Source of the DNA: Sepioteuthis lessoniana
Taxonomy: Eukaryota > Mollusca > Cephalopoda > Myopsida > Loliginidae
DNA length: 64,000 nucleotides
Direction of reading: 5' to 3'
Assembly (NCBI GenBank): GCA_963585895.1
Contig: OY757939.1
Span: 40,320,141-40,384,140, forward strand
Part shown: piece by piece, positions 55,456 through 64,000 of the stretch
Layout of the letters: every line of letters begins with the position of its first letter
Position numbering within the stretch: the stretch's first letter is position 1
Translations under genes and position numbers: made by a program
The notes under the pieces: model-generated
Database searches by the model: none
What the model was told of the DNA's origin: nothing
The model's input: the letters and a program-made list of their open reading frames with translations, nothing else

Positions 55456-56890
55456 AAACACCCTATCTCAACAATGAATGGATTTCACTATTCCTAATTC
55501 AAGATATCTTTATGCAAGTCTTCTTTTTTTTTCTTTTTCTTTTTTTTAAATCATATCTTTGTTATCCTACATGGCTTATTTTTTTTTTTTTTTATCTCCT
55601 TCACTTTTATTTATTTATTTATTCTTTTTAATACTAAGGTGAGTTAAATATTTTGCAATATTTTAGTAGCATGAGGCACAATTTGGTAGCTTTAGATCCT
55701 ATTTCTGAGATCATGAAGGTGATAAACCACATTGGACTGTGAGATGCCGAAGTTTTCTTATTCTCTCTTTATGGTTTGAAATATGACCTTGAAATCTCTG
55801 GTTTTAGGCTTTCTTGATCATTATGGTTCTTGCCACCTGAGCAAAGTTTCTTAATACTGTTATTTATTGTATTGTGATCAATTGTGCTTTCACCTTCCAC
55901 TCAACAAATAGTTATTGCCAAGTTTGACCTCATAAAGTATAAGTTCCCAAATTAAATCACATTTCAAGTTCATCTGTGTGGCTTTCAAATCACACATGAA
56001 GTGAAGCAATGCATGATGTGTTAGCGCACCAACTGCCATGATACTACCAACAATAGCAGGTATCTTTCCTGGCTTGCACTGCTTCAGTCACTAGCCCATA
56101 CTAAAATATTGCAAAACTTTTGACGAGTACATACCTATTGCTTTCTTTCCTTATGCTTGACATTTTTATGTGCATATTAATTAGATTCTATTGTATTGTG
56201 TGTTTATTTTTTGTTTATTTTTTATTTTATTTTAGATGCAGTGCATTATTTTTTTTCCTACTAGTTTTCTTTTGTGTAGTTATTCTTCACAGTAATTTTG
56301 TTTTGGTTAAATGTTTCTCTTTTTTTTTTCCTTAATTTTTCACTTTATTTTCACTTTTTTTGCTCTTTTTCACTTTCACTGGTTTTTGTTAACCTGTTTT
56401 TTTTTTTTTTGTTTTCTCTCTTTCTTTCTTGTGATTTCAAATGCTTCTCGTGCATGATGGACTTTCAAACAAGTGACTTGTTAGATGTTGTTAAGTGCAG
56501 CTGGGCAAGTATTATATAAATTAGCTTCCAAAAATGCTGTGACCATCACAACTTCTTGCTGATGTTAAAAATTTGTTGTCAGTTAATGAATTGTTGGCTT
56601 TCACTTGTATGTGTCTGTAATGTAATATCACAGTTTTGCTCAAGGTGATCAAGGAGAATTCTGGTGTAAATATACAACATTATCCCATGGAAATTGAAAG
56701 TGAAAAGAATGAATCTTGGGGACTTAATCTTTTTCCATCAATGATTTTAATTGAATCTTTTATATCTTTATTCTTTAACATGCCAGTATACGCAAGAAAG
56801 ATTTTTTTTTGCAACTGTGGGATCTGGTACATTTATAGTGAGATTTTTGTTAGCATTAAAATGTTCTAATCTAAAGAAAAAAGCAATTCT
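55456..56890. other. no gene recognised
   Basis: AT-rich sequence with T-runs. A minus-strand stretch near 55680-55770 reads NFGISQSNVVYHLHDL, which looks like a recognition helix of a transposase-type helix-turn-helix, but there is no supporting context. Confidence 0.35.
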
Positions 56891-57146
56891 TTTATCATTA
56901 AGGGTTTTCGGACTGTTGTCTTCATCTTTATTGTTATTTCCATAACGTTTCAACCGATATGTTCTCCAGCCTTCATCAGATGTTTGTCGAACTCCGGAAC
57001 CTTCATGGAACTTCAAACTACATCCTTTATTGAATCCATGAGGGTCACCTGTTCTGATTCCATTAACCATAACCGGGTACAAGTATTAAAAATTCCTGTA
57101 TTGTTACTCGCCTGCAGTCAATGCATATAACCATTACGCTATGTGT
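56891..57146 (-). mobile_element. SINE-H, left member of inverted pair
   Basis: Minus-strand copy, head to the right. It ends at the left with the complement of CCGAAAACCCTTAATGATAAA and contains the complement of CATCTGATGAAGGCTGGAG and GGTTGAAACGTT. Compared with its partner it lacks about 70 bp of the tRNA-like head including the B box. Confidence 0.85.
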
Positions 57147-57464
57147 CACACATAGTGTAAGGGTTAGAGGCGTTTGTTCCCTAAGCTTCTAAGGAGACAA
57201 TCTTCTGGAGGTTGCAGGTTCAATCCTGACTGCAGGCAAGTCACAATACAGGAATCAGGAATTCTTAACACTTTTACCTGGTTATGGTTAATAGAATTGG
57301 AACAGGCGACCCCCGTGGATTCAGTAAAGGATGTAGTTTGAAGTTCTGTGTAGGTTCCTGAGTTTGACAAACACCTGAAGAAGGCTGGAGGACATATCAG
57401 CCAAAACGTTGTGGAAATAACAATAAAGATGAAGACAATGGTCCAAAAACCCTTAATGATAAAA
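57147..57464 (+). mobile_element. SINE-H, right member of inverted pair
   Basis: Plus-strand copy: A-box-like AGTGTAAGGGTTAGAGGCG, B-box-like GGTTGCAGGTTCAATCCTG, then CAGGCAAGTCACAATACAGG, CCTGAAGAAGGCTGGAGGAC, ATATCAGCCAAAACGTTGTG and the end AACAATAAAGATGAAGACAA. tRNA-like head plus unrelated body marks it as a SINE. With the left copy it forms a foldback whose stem would be about 250 bp. Confidence 0.88.
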
Positions 57465-57679
57465 ATCATCAAGCTTCGTCTCAGAAACTCAAACAACTAA
57501 AGCAATTCTTAATCCAATTTGCAACAACAGAGTTTAAGTTCCTGCCAACTTTGATTATTGATAATAATTTTTCATAAGTTTTAGTCTCTTCTTTATTTGT
57601 TAATTATCATAGAATAAATTCTGTAATTAGGAGGTAACTCAATATCAAATTGAATAGCTGTTGAAGGTGCCTTTCAACT

Positions 57680-58515
57680 TGATTGATTTTAATGCAATGA
57701 CAACTCATCTGGGGTTATTTTATGCCTAAAGGTTAGGGAATCACATTCATTGTACATTTAGCCCATTTGGCTGGGGCTGTAGAATACACCAACTGCATCT
57801 CTGCAAAGGAGGAGTACAAGCTTCACTCAACAAGTATTGTAGATATGATACAAAACCATCTGATGGTGAGGCTCCAGTCCTGAAGCTTTGGGGAATGATG
57901 GAGTTCTCTTTTATTGCCATTACTCCCTGATTCACTTTGACTCAGAGTAGTAGAATCTCTTAGAGTCCAATTTATGGGCCAAATAAAACTTTTTAATCAC
58001 TTATATTTGAAACCTTTTAACTGTATGCAAACAAATGATTAATATTAAATTTAATTATTAGTGCTAGATAGTAATACTTGAAACCATTTAACTGTGTACA
58101 AAGGAATAATGTTGAATAGAATTACTAATGTTAAATAGCAATATTTGAAACCATTTAACTATGTGCAAACAAATGATCTCTTGCTTGTTTGAAAATTGTT
58201 ACCTTAAAACTATTCATTTACAAATCTTATATATTTAATATATATGTATTAACAGAATTTGGCATTAAATAACCTCCAAGGGTTGATTTGCCGTAAAATA
58301 CAACCAACTAGTCATTGTACATTCATGTTTACATTTTTTGTATAATTATTTATTAAAGTATTTTTTTCACATGGTCCCATCAAATACAAAGAATTTTTAA
58401 ACAGTTCTATTTGACTTGTACATGGAACCCTAACAGATACTACCATTTCATATTAGAGTGGACCTGAGAGTAATGGCAATTCCCCAAATCTCCAGAACAA
58501 GAACCTTGCCACCGG
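57680..58515 (-). mobile_element. D1 element interrupted by D2
   Basis: Minus-strand D1: tail at 57680-57758 (GATTGATTTTAATGCAATGA, GGTTAGGGAATCACATTC), continuing after the D2 insertion at 58312 (CATGTTTACATTTTTTGTAT, TTGACTTGTACATGGAACCC, GAGAGTAATGGCAATTCCCC). The head end is lost. Confidence 0.85.
57759..58311 (+). mobile_element. D2 element, full length, nested in D1
   Basis: 553 bp. Starts TAGCCCATTTGGCTGGGGC and ends GGTTGATTTGCCGTAAAATA, CAACCAAC. Flanked by the perfect 12-bp repeat TCATTGTACATT (57747-57758, 58312-58323), which lies inside the D1 tail. The middle is a mix of D1-like TTTGAAACC units rather than a regular AATTCAG array. A second reference copy for the family ends. Confidence 0.9.
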
Positions 58516-58855
58516 ATGCACTATTCTAAGCTCTGCTGACAAAGCAATGCGTCTTTTAAGTGATTGTGTATTGAACAACAATTTGACTTTCTTGGTATTT
58601 TCTTTGTCCGTAAATTCATCCTTGAAACTGGTTTCCTATTTGAATCATGACTTAAATATATAAGAAGAAAATGGAATTCAACTGATGATATTGGTGATTC
58701 ATTTAAAGTAGATGACTTGTCTCTATCATCTTGGTTTCTTATTTGAATTGTTAATGGCTGGCATGGTGGTGTCCTATAAGTTGTAGTCATACACTACAGA
58801 TGTTATTTTTAATGTTTCTTCTTCATCACCCAATTTTGTTTGGTGATTTTTTTTT

Positions 58856-59345
58856 TTTAGGTAAATTCATTGTCAGTAAAATCATATTGCGGAGGTGTCC
58901 GTGGTGTAATGGTTATCGTCATAGGAAATGGACACGGCGACACTAGTTCAAAATCCTCGACGAGACTGATTGCATTTCACATAGCACTAATATCCTTGGG
59001 AAAGGTATGAATCCAATTATTCTCCCTCCAGCTATGGGTAAATAGTAGGGCAGACTGATTTCTTTAGCCTTGATGAGGCAACTAGTCTAGGGGAAGGAAA
59101 ACTCTGAATTCAAACCTGTTAAACTCCGCTTAAAAAAATTGACCTTGTGTCATATCCTGCCTGAGTGGAGAGGTTGGGTAAATATGGTAAAATCATATTA
59201 GATTAATGCTCTTATAGGGTTTTGCCAACCCTAATACTTTAACTCTTTTTTTTAATTAAATTCTTAAAAGCAATTATTAAATTTTGAATTGAGCAATGAA
59301 TAATTTATCGGCTTTACATTTACCACCTGATGAATTTACTGATGT
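58856..59345 (+). repeat. repeat J, copy 2, with SINE-B inside
   Basis: GGTAAATTCATTGTCAG before and TTAATGCTCTTATAGGG, TTAAATTCTTAAAAGCAATT after the SINE match the uninterrupted copy at 33.13-33.30 kb. The T-run just before it (58849-58858) precedes the common start in both, but the family is unknown. Confidence 0.65.
58889..59186 (+). mobile_element. SINE-B, reference copy with 13-bp duplication
   Basis: Complete: head GGAGGTGTCCGTGGTGTAAT, core AATATCCTTGGGAAAGGTATG, tail AGGCAACTAGTCTAGGGG, GACCTTGTGTCATATCCTGC, end GAGGTTGGGTAAATATG. Perfect direct repeat GTAAAATCATATT at 58876-58888 and 59187-59199. The head lies close to a tRNA in sequence (GGTTATCG, AGTTCAAAATCC) and is among the least decayed, so the copy is comparatively young. 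Confidence 0.95.
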
Positions 59346-59978
59346 ATTTGGTCATAAGAAGAAAATTAAACAAAAAAAAAAGGTGGATATAATGAAAAAT
59401 TGGTCTTGAAAGATTAAAAAAATAATGAAATAAAGAAGAGGATATCTTTGAATACTCTACTTATGCATGCAAATTGTCTTAACTATATGTGGGTTCCAGA
59501 AAGAACTCCACCTCTTTGTGGTACTTAGCCTACTTGAAATCCCATTCTAACCTGATGCTTTTCAACCACACCAAGTTTACTACTTAGACTTACATTTTTA
59601 CCAAAATTTATTAGTTCAATATTTTTTAAAATTTTTTTTATTGCATCTGAACAATGTCTTTAAATTGATGCTTAGATTAACAGATTGGATTGTCATAAGG
59701 AAAATATTTGTGAAAGATTCTCTTCAGTCAAATTCTCTACGAGGATTGGGGAACTCCCACTCTTTATCAGGTGTGGTTTTCTTTGACCTTGCCAAAAGAA
59801 TAAACAAAATTATGCATCTTCATTTACAACCTGCTATCCCAACTTTTTGTTGAGAAAGTAATTTTTTTAAGTCATAAAAGGTTAGTAAAAAAAAAATTTT
59901 TCTTCTAAGTAGTATGTATTACTTAAATTTTGACTAAGTTATTAATTAAAAGTTTAAATTTGAAATTTGGTTGTCAAC
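59346..59978. other. no gene recognised
   Basis: AT-rich spacer. Confidence 0.45.
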
Positions 59979-59982
59979 ATAC

Positions 59983-61065
59983 TGTGACGCGAAATTGACT
60001 AATTTCCCAAAACGGGACTTTTATTTTCGCACGTGTGAAGACGGGGCAGGTTGGCACTTGATCCCCTATAGAATAAGTCCTCGTTCAGAGTTTTTCTCTC
60101 TGGCATATAAGAACTGGCATATTATGTGAGGGACTAATTTAGGGCCAGACCGACCGCCGCTGGCAAGGGGTTCCAAATTTCACACTATCCACACACCCAC
60201 CAGGCCGCTTTCACTTCCTTCCCCAAGATAATAGAAGAATATGGACCTATAGGTTTTAGTCGTAATAATATTATATTGTAGTAGTCGGCAACTCCGGTTT
60301 CCCGTGTGATATTTTAAAGGAATTAATAGGACAATTCTAAGCAAGATAACATAAGGCGAATAGAAGCTGAAAAGGAAGCATGAAGTAACAAATTCGTAGA
60401 AGAACTGCAAAGAACAAACTTAGACCACGTGGTAACATAAAAATATATGATTCCTTTACTACAGTTATATACACTTTCAAAGTGTCAAAACATATAATAA
60501 TTGGACAGTCCACGAATATAAATGTCTTTTCTTGACTTTTGTTTTTCTTCAAATTGAGAGAGAGAGAGAGTGGTATACAAAATTTGGGTATAAAGGAGAA
60601 ATGGCCCCAAAGTTACTTATCTTATTTTTCGACGGGGTTCCACTGGAGAATCTTTCTTCTTTCACGGGCTAATAGACTTTATTCTATTTTTTTACACTGG
60701 CTTGAAGAACCTGAGGTCCCTCGTGTCTCAGATATTCTTTTGTCTTCAACCCGGAGTAAATGGCTAGGGGTCTGTCTGCCACGAGCCCTGCTCAAAAACT
60801 AACTTTCTTACTATCTATTTCCGCTGACGGGGGGGGGGGGAAAGCCCCACTTCTGTTTTGGGGTCCCAGCCAATCATTTGGCTTCTCTCTCCCTCCCCTT
60901 CCGGTGTGCGGCAACCTGAGGTTACTAAGTACCAACACCTGTTGATATCCCCTCTGTGACCTACATTCTTCCTTAACGGTCACTCTTTGATGGCTAGATA
61001 CTGTCAATTCAAACACAAGGAGTAGTAACTTTATCTCCCTCCTCACAGTGGGATATCATGTGACA
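59983..61065 (+). mobile_element. probable solo LTR, 1083 bp
   Basis: A block clearly richer in G+C and CpG than its surroundings. It begins TGTGACGCG and ends TGTGACA (TG...CA), and the 4-bp direct repeat ATAC stands at 59979-59982 and 61066-61069, as expected after integrase-mediated insertion. It contains GCATATAAGAACTGG near 60103 as a TATA-like site, an AG run (60556-60569) and a G-run (60829-60840). No retroviral-type protein is encoded, and open frames inside (for example 60539-60802) look accidental. Confidence 0.55.
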
Positions 61066-61069
61066 ATAC

Positions 61070-61253
61070 TATGAATTTATTGTGTTCCCCCTTAAATTTC
61101 AATGGCCTTTAAACATTCCATGGTTCATTCACCCCTGCTTTAATGTATTGAGTTCATTTTGGGAAGGAGATGGGGGATCTTTTTTGTGGTACAAAACTAT
61201 TAAAACAGAGGACACATAGACTTGAATAATTTTTTTAATTTCCTAAGAAGCGT
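61070..61253. other. no gene recognised
   Basis: Short spacer. Confidence 0.5.
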
Positions 61254-61483
61254 AGGAGGTGTCCTCATAGTGTAATGGTTAAACACTGGGCTGTGGAATC
61301 ATAGTAAGCAAGTTCGAACTTCAGTCACACTATCACGTTCACTTTCAGACAAATACCCTTGGGAAAGGTATGAACCCCCCTTATCCTCCTAGCTATGGAT
61401 TAAATAGTACAAATACTGTTCTTCTAGGAGGACTTTGGCATTAAATAACCTAAGAAGGTTGATATGCCATTAAACAAAGAAAC
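61254..61483 (+). mobile_element. SINE-C
   Basis: Head GGAGGTGTCCTCATAGTGTA, B-box-like AAGTTCGAACTTC, core AATACCCTTGGGAAAGGTATG, then TACTGTTCTTCTAGGAGG and the shared tail CTTTGGCATTAAATAACC, GTTGATATGCCATTAAAC. Flanks CTAAGAAGC and CTAAGTAGC look like a 9-bp target duplication with one change. Confidence 0.9.
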
Positions 61484-61725
61484 TAAGTAGCCTATTTCTT
61501 GTGACTCCCATCAGGAGATATGTCGGTTGAAAAATCAACAGGTAAAATAACAACTAAAAAGGCTGTAATAGAAGGAGAAAGTAGATAAGATTACACTGAA
61601 TTGGACAATAGAACAAAGCAAATACTTTGATATATTGTGACATTAGAACTAAATCATTGCATTAAACTATGGAGAGTATTGAAAAAATTTATTTGAAAAA
61701 AGTCATATTAACTAAAAGTTTATCG

Positions 61726-62085
61726 CCCTGGTGACTGTATCCCGAAGAGGTGTAAGATACCCTTCCCGCAAAAAGAGATGTTGTCCTGGGTATAACATTA
61801 AACTACATCTGATTGTGAGGCTCCAGTTCTGGAGATACAGCTTCATGTGTGTGGAGTACACCTTCATAATCATTACTTTCAGGTTTACTCTGACCTGGAG
61901 TTATAGTACCTGTTAGGGTCCCATCTATGAGTCAAATCGATTTGTTTAAAAATTATTTGTATTAAATACGAATAAGATACAACTACACAAAAAATGTAAA
62001 TGTACATGATTCCCTAACTTTTAGGCATAAAATAATTTTAGATGGGTTGTCATGCTATCAAAATCGATCAATCTAAAAGTTTAAA
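61726..62085 (+). mobile_element. D1 element, short middle
   Basis: Plus strand: head from GTGACTGTATCCCGAAGAGG through GTGAGGCTCCAGTTCTGGAG and GTTAGGGTCCCATCTATGAG, then a short middle and tail TTTTAGGCATAAAATAAT, GATGGGTTGTCATGC, ATCGATCAATC. Confidence 0.85.
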
Positions 62086-62099
62086 CTGTAAATTGGTTG

Positions 62100-63000
62100 C
62101 CATACTATTTAACCATTCCTGGAAGGAGAATAGTTGGCACCATACCTTTCCCAAAAGTATTTGTACAGTGTGAAATTAAAACAGTCCCATCCAGGTCTCA
62201 AATAGTCCAGTCAGCTGGAGGAGCTATAGAATACACTGACTGCATCTCTGCAGAGGGGTAAGACCTCTCCCCCAATGAGTGTCCTGATATGACTCAAAAC
62301 AATCTGGTGGTGAAGCTTCAGTAATGTTGGAGCTTTAGGGAATGCAGAGTACCTCTTCATTGCCATTGCTCCCAGGTCAAACTCTGGCCCAGAATGGTAG
62401 TACCTGATTGGGTCCTATCTATGGGTCAAACAGAACTGTTTGACATTTAAACTGTGTACTTATGATAAACTGAATTGTTTTAAAATATAACTGTTTGATA
62501 ATTTAACTGATGTTTAATTGAATTGTTAGTGATACATAGCAATACTTGGAACTATTTAACTTTGACATACTTAATGGAATTGCTTGAAATAGAACTTTGT
62601 GCAAACGAATGACAGATGTTTAATTAAATTGTTAGTGGTACATAGCAATACTTGCAAACAAGTTAATAGTAAATAGAATTATTTGTATTAGAATTAAGTG
62701 AAACCATCTAACTGAAAAAAAAAAAAAAACAAAAACAAAATAAGCTCAGGCTTGTTTAAAAATGCTATCTACAAAATGTATTTAGAAATCATATATTAAA
62801 TATATATGTATAAAAAGGATTTGGCATTAAATAACCTACAATAGTTGATATGCCATAAAACCTAACCAAATCAAATCATATATATTTGATAAATATGTAT
62901 AAACAGGATTTGGCATTAAATAACCTTCAGTGGTTGATATGCCAGGATTCAAACTCTGGTCACTGGTTTCTTTTTCCATTGACAATAACTGTTATTCTGC
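62100..63000 (-). mobile_element. SINE-B split by D2
   Basis: Minus strand. The core lies at 62107-62202 (ACCTTTCCCAAAAGTATTTG, CAGTCCCATCCAGG) and the head at 62942-63000 (CCAGGATTCAAACTCTGG, CATTGACAATAACTG). The D2 element between them duplicated the site CCAGG(T/A)(C/T)TCAAA. Confidence 0.7.
62203..62941 (+). mobile_element. D2 element with duplicated tail
   Basis: Head CAGTCAGCTGGAGGAGC, CTCTGCAGAGGGGTAAGAC; a middle alternating TGAATTGTTTTAAAAT-type and GTTAGTGATACATAGC-type units; tail GGATTTGGCATTAAATAACC, GTTGATATGCCATAAAACC, followed by a second tail (about 62885-62941). Target-site duplications at 62191-62202 and 62942-62953, two mismatches in 12. Confidence 0.8.
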
Positions 63001-63161
63001 ATGTACTTTCCCACTTTAATTTCTGTAATTTTAAGATGAGTTATTGAAAGAAATGTTAGAAGTATTGATCCATTTCATTTCTTCTTTTTCTTGCAATGTT
63101 TTACTCAATCCATTCTTTCAACCAAATATTATGGTAACATTAAAAAATTCAACATAGAGGA
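63001..63161. other. no gene recognised
   Basis: Short AT-rich spacer. Confidence 0.5.
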
Positions 63162-63440
63162 CTAATACCATGTAAACTGCCAACACCCAATGATTTCCAA
63201 AAGTGGGTGGACCTTGCAGCAATGGTAGGTGTGGTTGACCATCTCTTCTAAACCATCAACACAATAATCATCTTCTGGTAAATCTGCCTTACTCAAAAAG
63301 TTTAGCTGTGCTGAGTGGCAGCCTATCATGAACCAGTCACTGGGTGAGGTAAAACTCTTGTTCTGCTGAACACTTAAAACAGCATATTGGGTAGAACTCC
63401 TTTGCTGACAAGCTGAGCTGATCCAGAGCTGACCCCCCAC
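63162..63440 (-). pseudogene. possible LINE C-terminal remnant
   Basis: A 92-codon minus-strand frame with NFLSKADLPEDDYCVDGLEE and then VNHTYHCCKVHPLLEIIG. The spacing (Cys, then Glu-Glu, His and Cys, then PLxxIxxW) resembles the C-terminal Cys/His domain after RNase H in several LINE clades, with the first Cys pair damaged. There is no neighbouring reverse transcriptase, so this is tentative. Confidence 0.35.
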
Positions 63441-63517
63441 ACCCTGTATGACCCAATATGTCTTCCTGGGTTGAGAAAGGTCACTGGAGCTGAGTCATCT
63501 TGGGCCAAGGCCTGATG

Positions 63518-63521
<4 letters not shown>

Positions 63522-63558
<37 letters not shown>
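63522..63558. repeat. CA microsatellite
   Basis: Pure CA dinucleotides followed by GAGAAAAG. Confidence 0.95.
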
Positions 63559-63561
<3 letters not shown>

Positions 63562-63758
63562 AAAAGAACTCTATATAGTGTTTTATTCTTTATGTCAGCT
63601 AAGACATTTAAAACCAAGACTTTAGTCTTTTGCTGTCTGAGGTTCTCTCTCACCTCATAGTCTTTATCTTTCTCTCTCTGTTGCGGCCATTTTATTTCTT
63701 TTATTTTTATTTACGTATTCATCTAGGGTGACCAGCATGGCTTCATTGGCACAATATA

Positions 63759-64000
63759 TGAGGGTTATTCAATAAATAAGGTGAATTTTGCGGAGGATTT
63801 TGGCAATAGAAAGCACTGTTTACAGTTGCATCTTTTTCAACAAAATCAGTAGTGATGGGTCCTTTCATATCCTAGAAGATTGGTAACATCACCTTTTTTA
63901 CTGTGTCTGGTGCAAAGTTCTCACATTGCATGTTTTTTCTCACTGATAAAATTTTCTACATTTTTCTCGTCAGTCCATTTTTTTTTTTTGTTTGATACTA
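63759..64000 (-). mobile_element. mariner-2 remnant, runs off the window end
   Basis: Terminal repeat GAGGGTTATTCAATAAATAA next to TA (63757-63758). The minus strand reads GPITTDFVEKDATVNSAFYC and then directly QNSPYLLNNPH, which joins the region of the second catalytic Asp to the terminal repeat, as in the 27.4-kb copy. The upstream half lies beyond 64000. Confidence 0.75.

Noticed and set aside
55680-55770. Minus-strand helix-turn-helix-like stretch NFGISQSNVVYHLHDL
   Set aside because: Short, frame broken on both sides, and no terminal repeats or catalytic motifs nearby.
58889-58965. Possible genuine tRNA gene
   Set aside because: A and B boxes are present, but the cloverleaf cannot be closed convincingly and the sequence continues into the SINE-B core seen in a dozen other copies.
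60539-60945. Overlapping open frames in the G+C-richer block
   Set aside because: They lie inside the probable solo LTR, include a G-run, and resemble no protein family.

Overview
This is an AT-rich, repeat-dense, intron/intergenic-type stretch of a metazoan nuclear genome. I see no intact protein-coding host gene, no rRNA, no convincing functional tRNA gene, and nothing bacterial (no operons, no CRISPR array). The mixture points to an invertebrate: several families of tRNA-derived SINEs, degenerate RTE-type LINEs, a Ty3/Gypsy element, mariner remnants, many TA/GT/CA microsatellites and long A or T runs. From the style of the RTE and Gypsy proteins I infer a lophotrochozoan, perhaps a cephalopod-like mollusc, but no single-copy gene is present to prove it.

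Names used below are local labels. SINE-A: tRNA-like head, then an internal A-rich run, then a conserved body ending in a CGCCAACTTTACTT-like tail. SINE-B and SINE-C: related tRNA-like heads (GTGGTGTAATGGTT) and a shared core (ATACCCTTGGGAAAGGTATG) but different 3' tails. D1 and D2: about 350-740 bp elements with a shared head (CTCTGCAGAGGGGTAAGAC) and no visible tRNA part; D1 ends in an ATCAATCAATC-type tail, D2 carries an internal AATTCAGTTTAG-type array and ends in GGTTGATATGCCAT plus a CCAAACCAAA-type run. SINE-F, -G and -H: three further tRNA-like families. J: an unassigned repeat present twice.

Layout. 1-15.3 kb: repeat-packed accessory DNA (SINE-A, B, C, F, D1, D2), with nested insertions proved by matching target-site duplications. 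15.3-26.8 kb: almost free of SINE-A/B/C and D elements; its middle (21.2-21.8 kb) is locally CpG-richer and carries CRE-like, ETS-like and AGGTCA-type sites, so it looks like a promoter or regulatory locus. 26.8-36.2 kb: mariner remnant, D elements, SINE-B, and a minus-strand remnant of a Helitron-like arginine/glutamate-rich repeat protein. 36.2-40.3 kb: a decayed Ty3/Gypsy element with both LTRs, inserted into a D1 copy and itself hit by two SINE-A copies. 40.3-46 kb: two RTE-type LINE remnants and more SINEs. 46-64 kb: a mariner with clear inverted repeats, mariner-2 deletion derivatives, a third RTE fragment, an inverted SINE pair, a probable solo LTR, and more nested D/SINE copies.

There is no metabolic or operon logic to describe. 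The interactions visible are between transposable elements: SINEs that swap heads, cores and tails; a 3' tail shared by SINE-C, D1 and D2 that implies one common LINE machinery; and a Gypsy element whose primer-binding site is complementary to its own LTR transcript start, suggesting Tf1-like self-priming.
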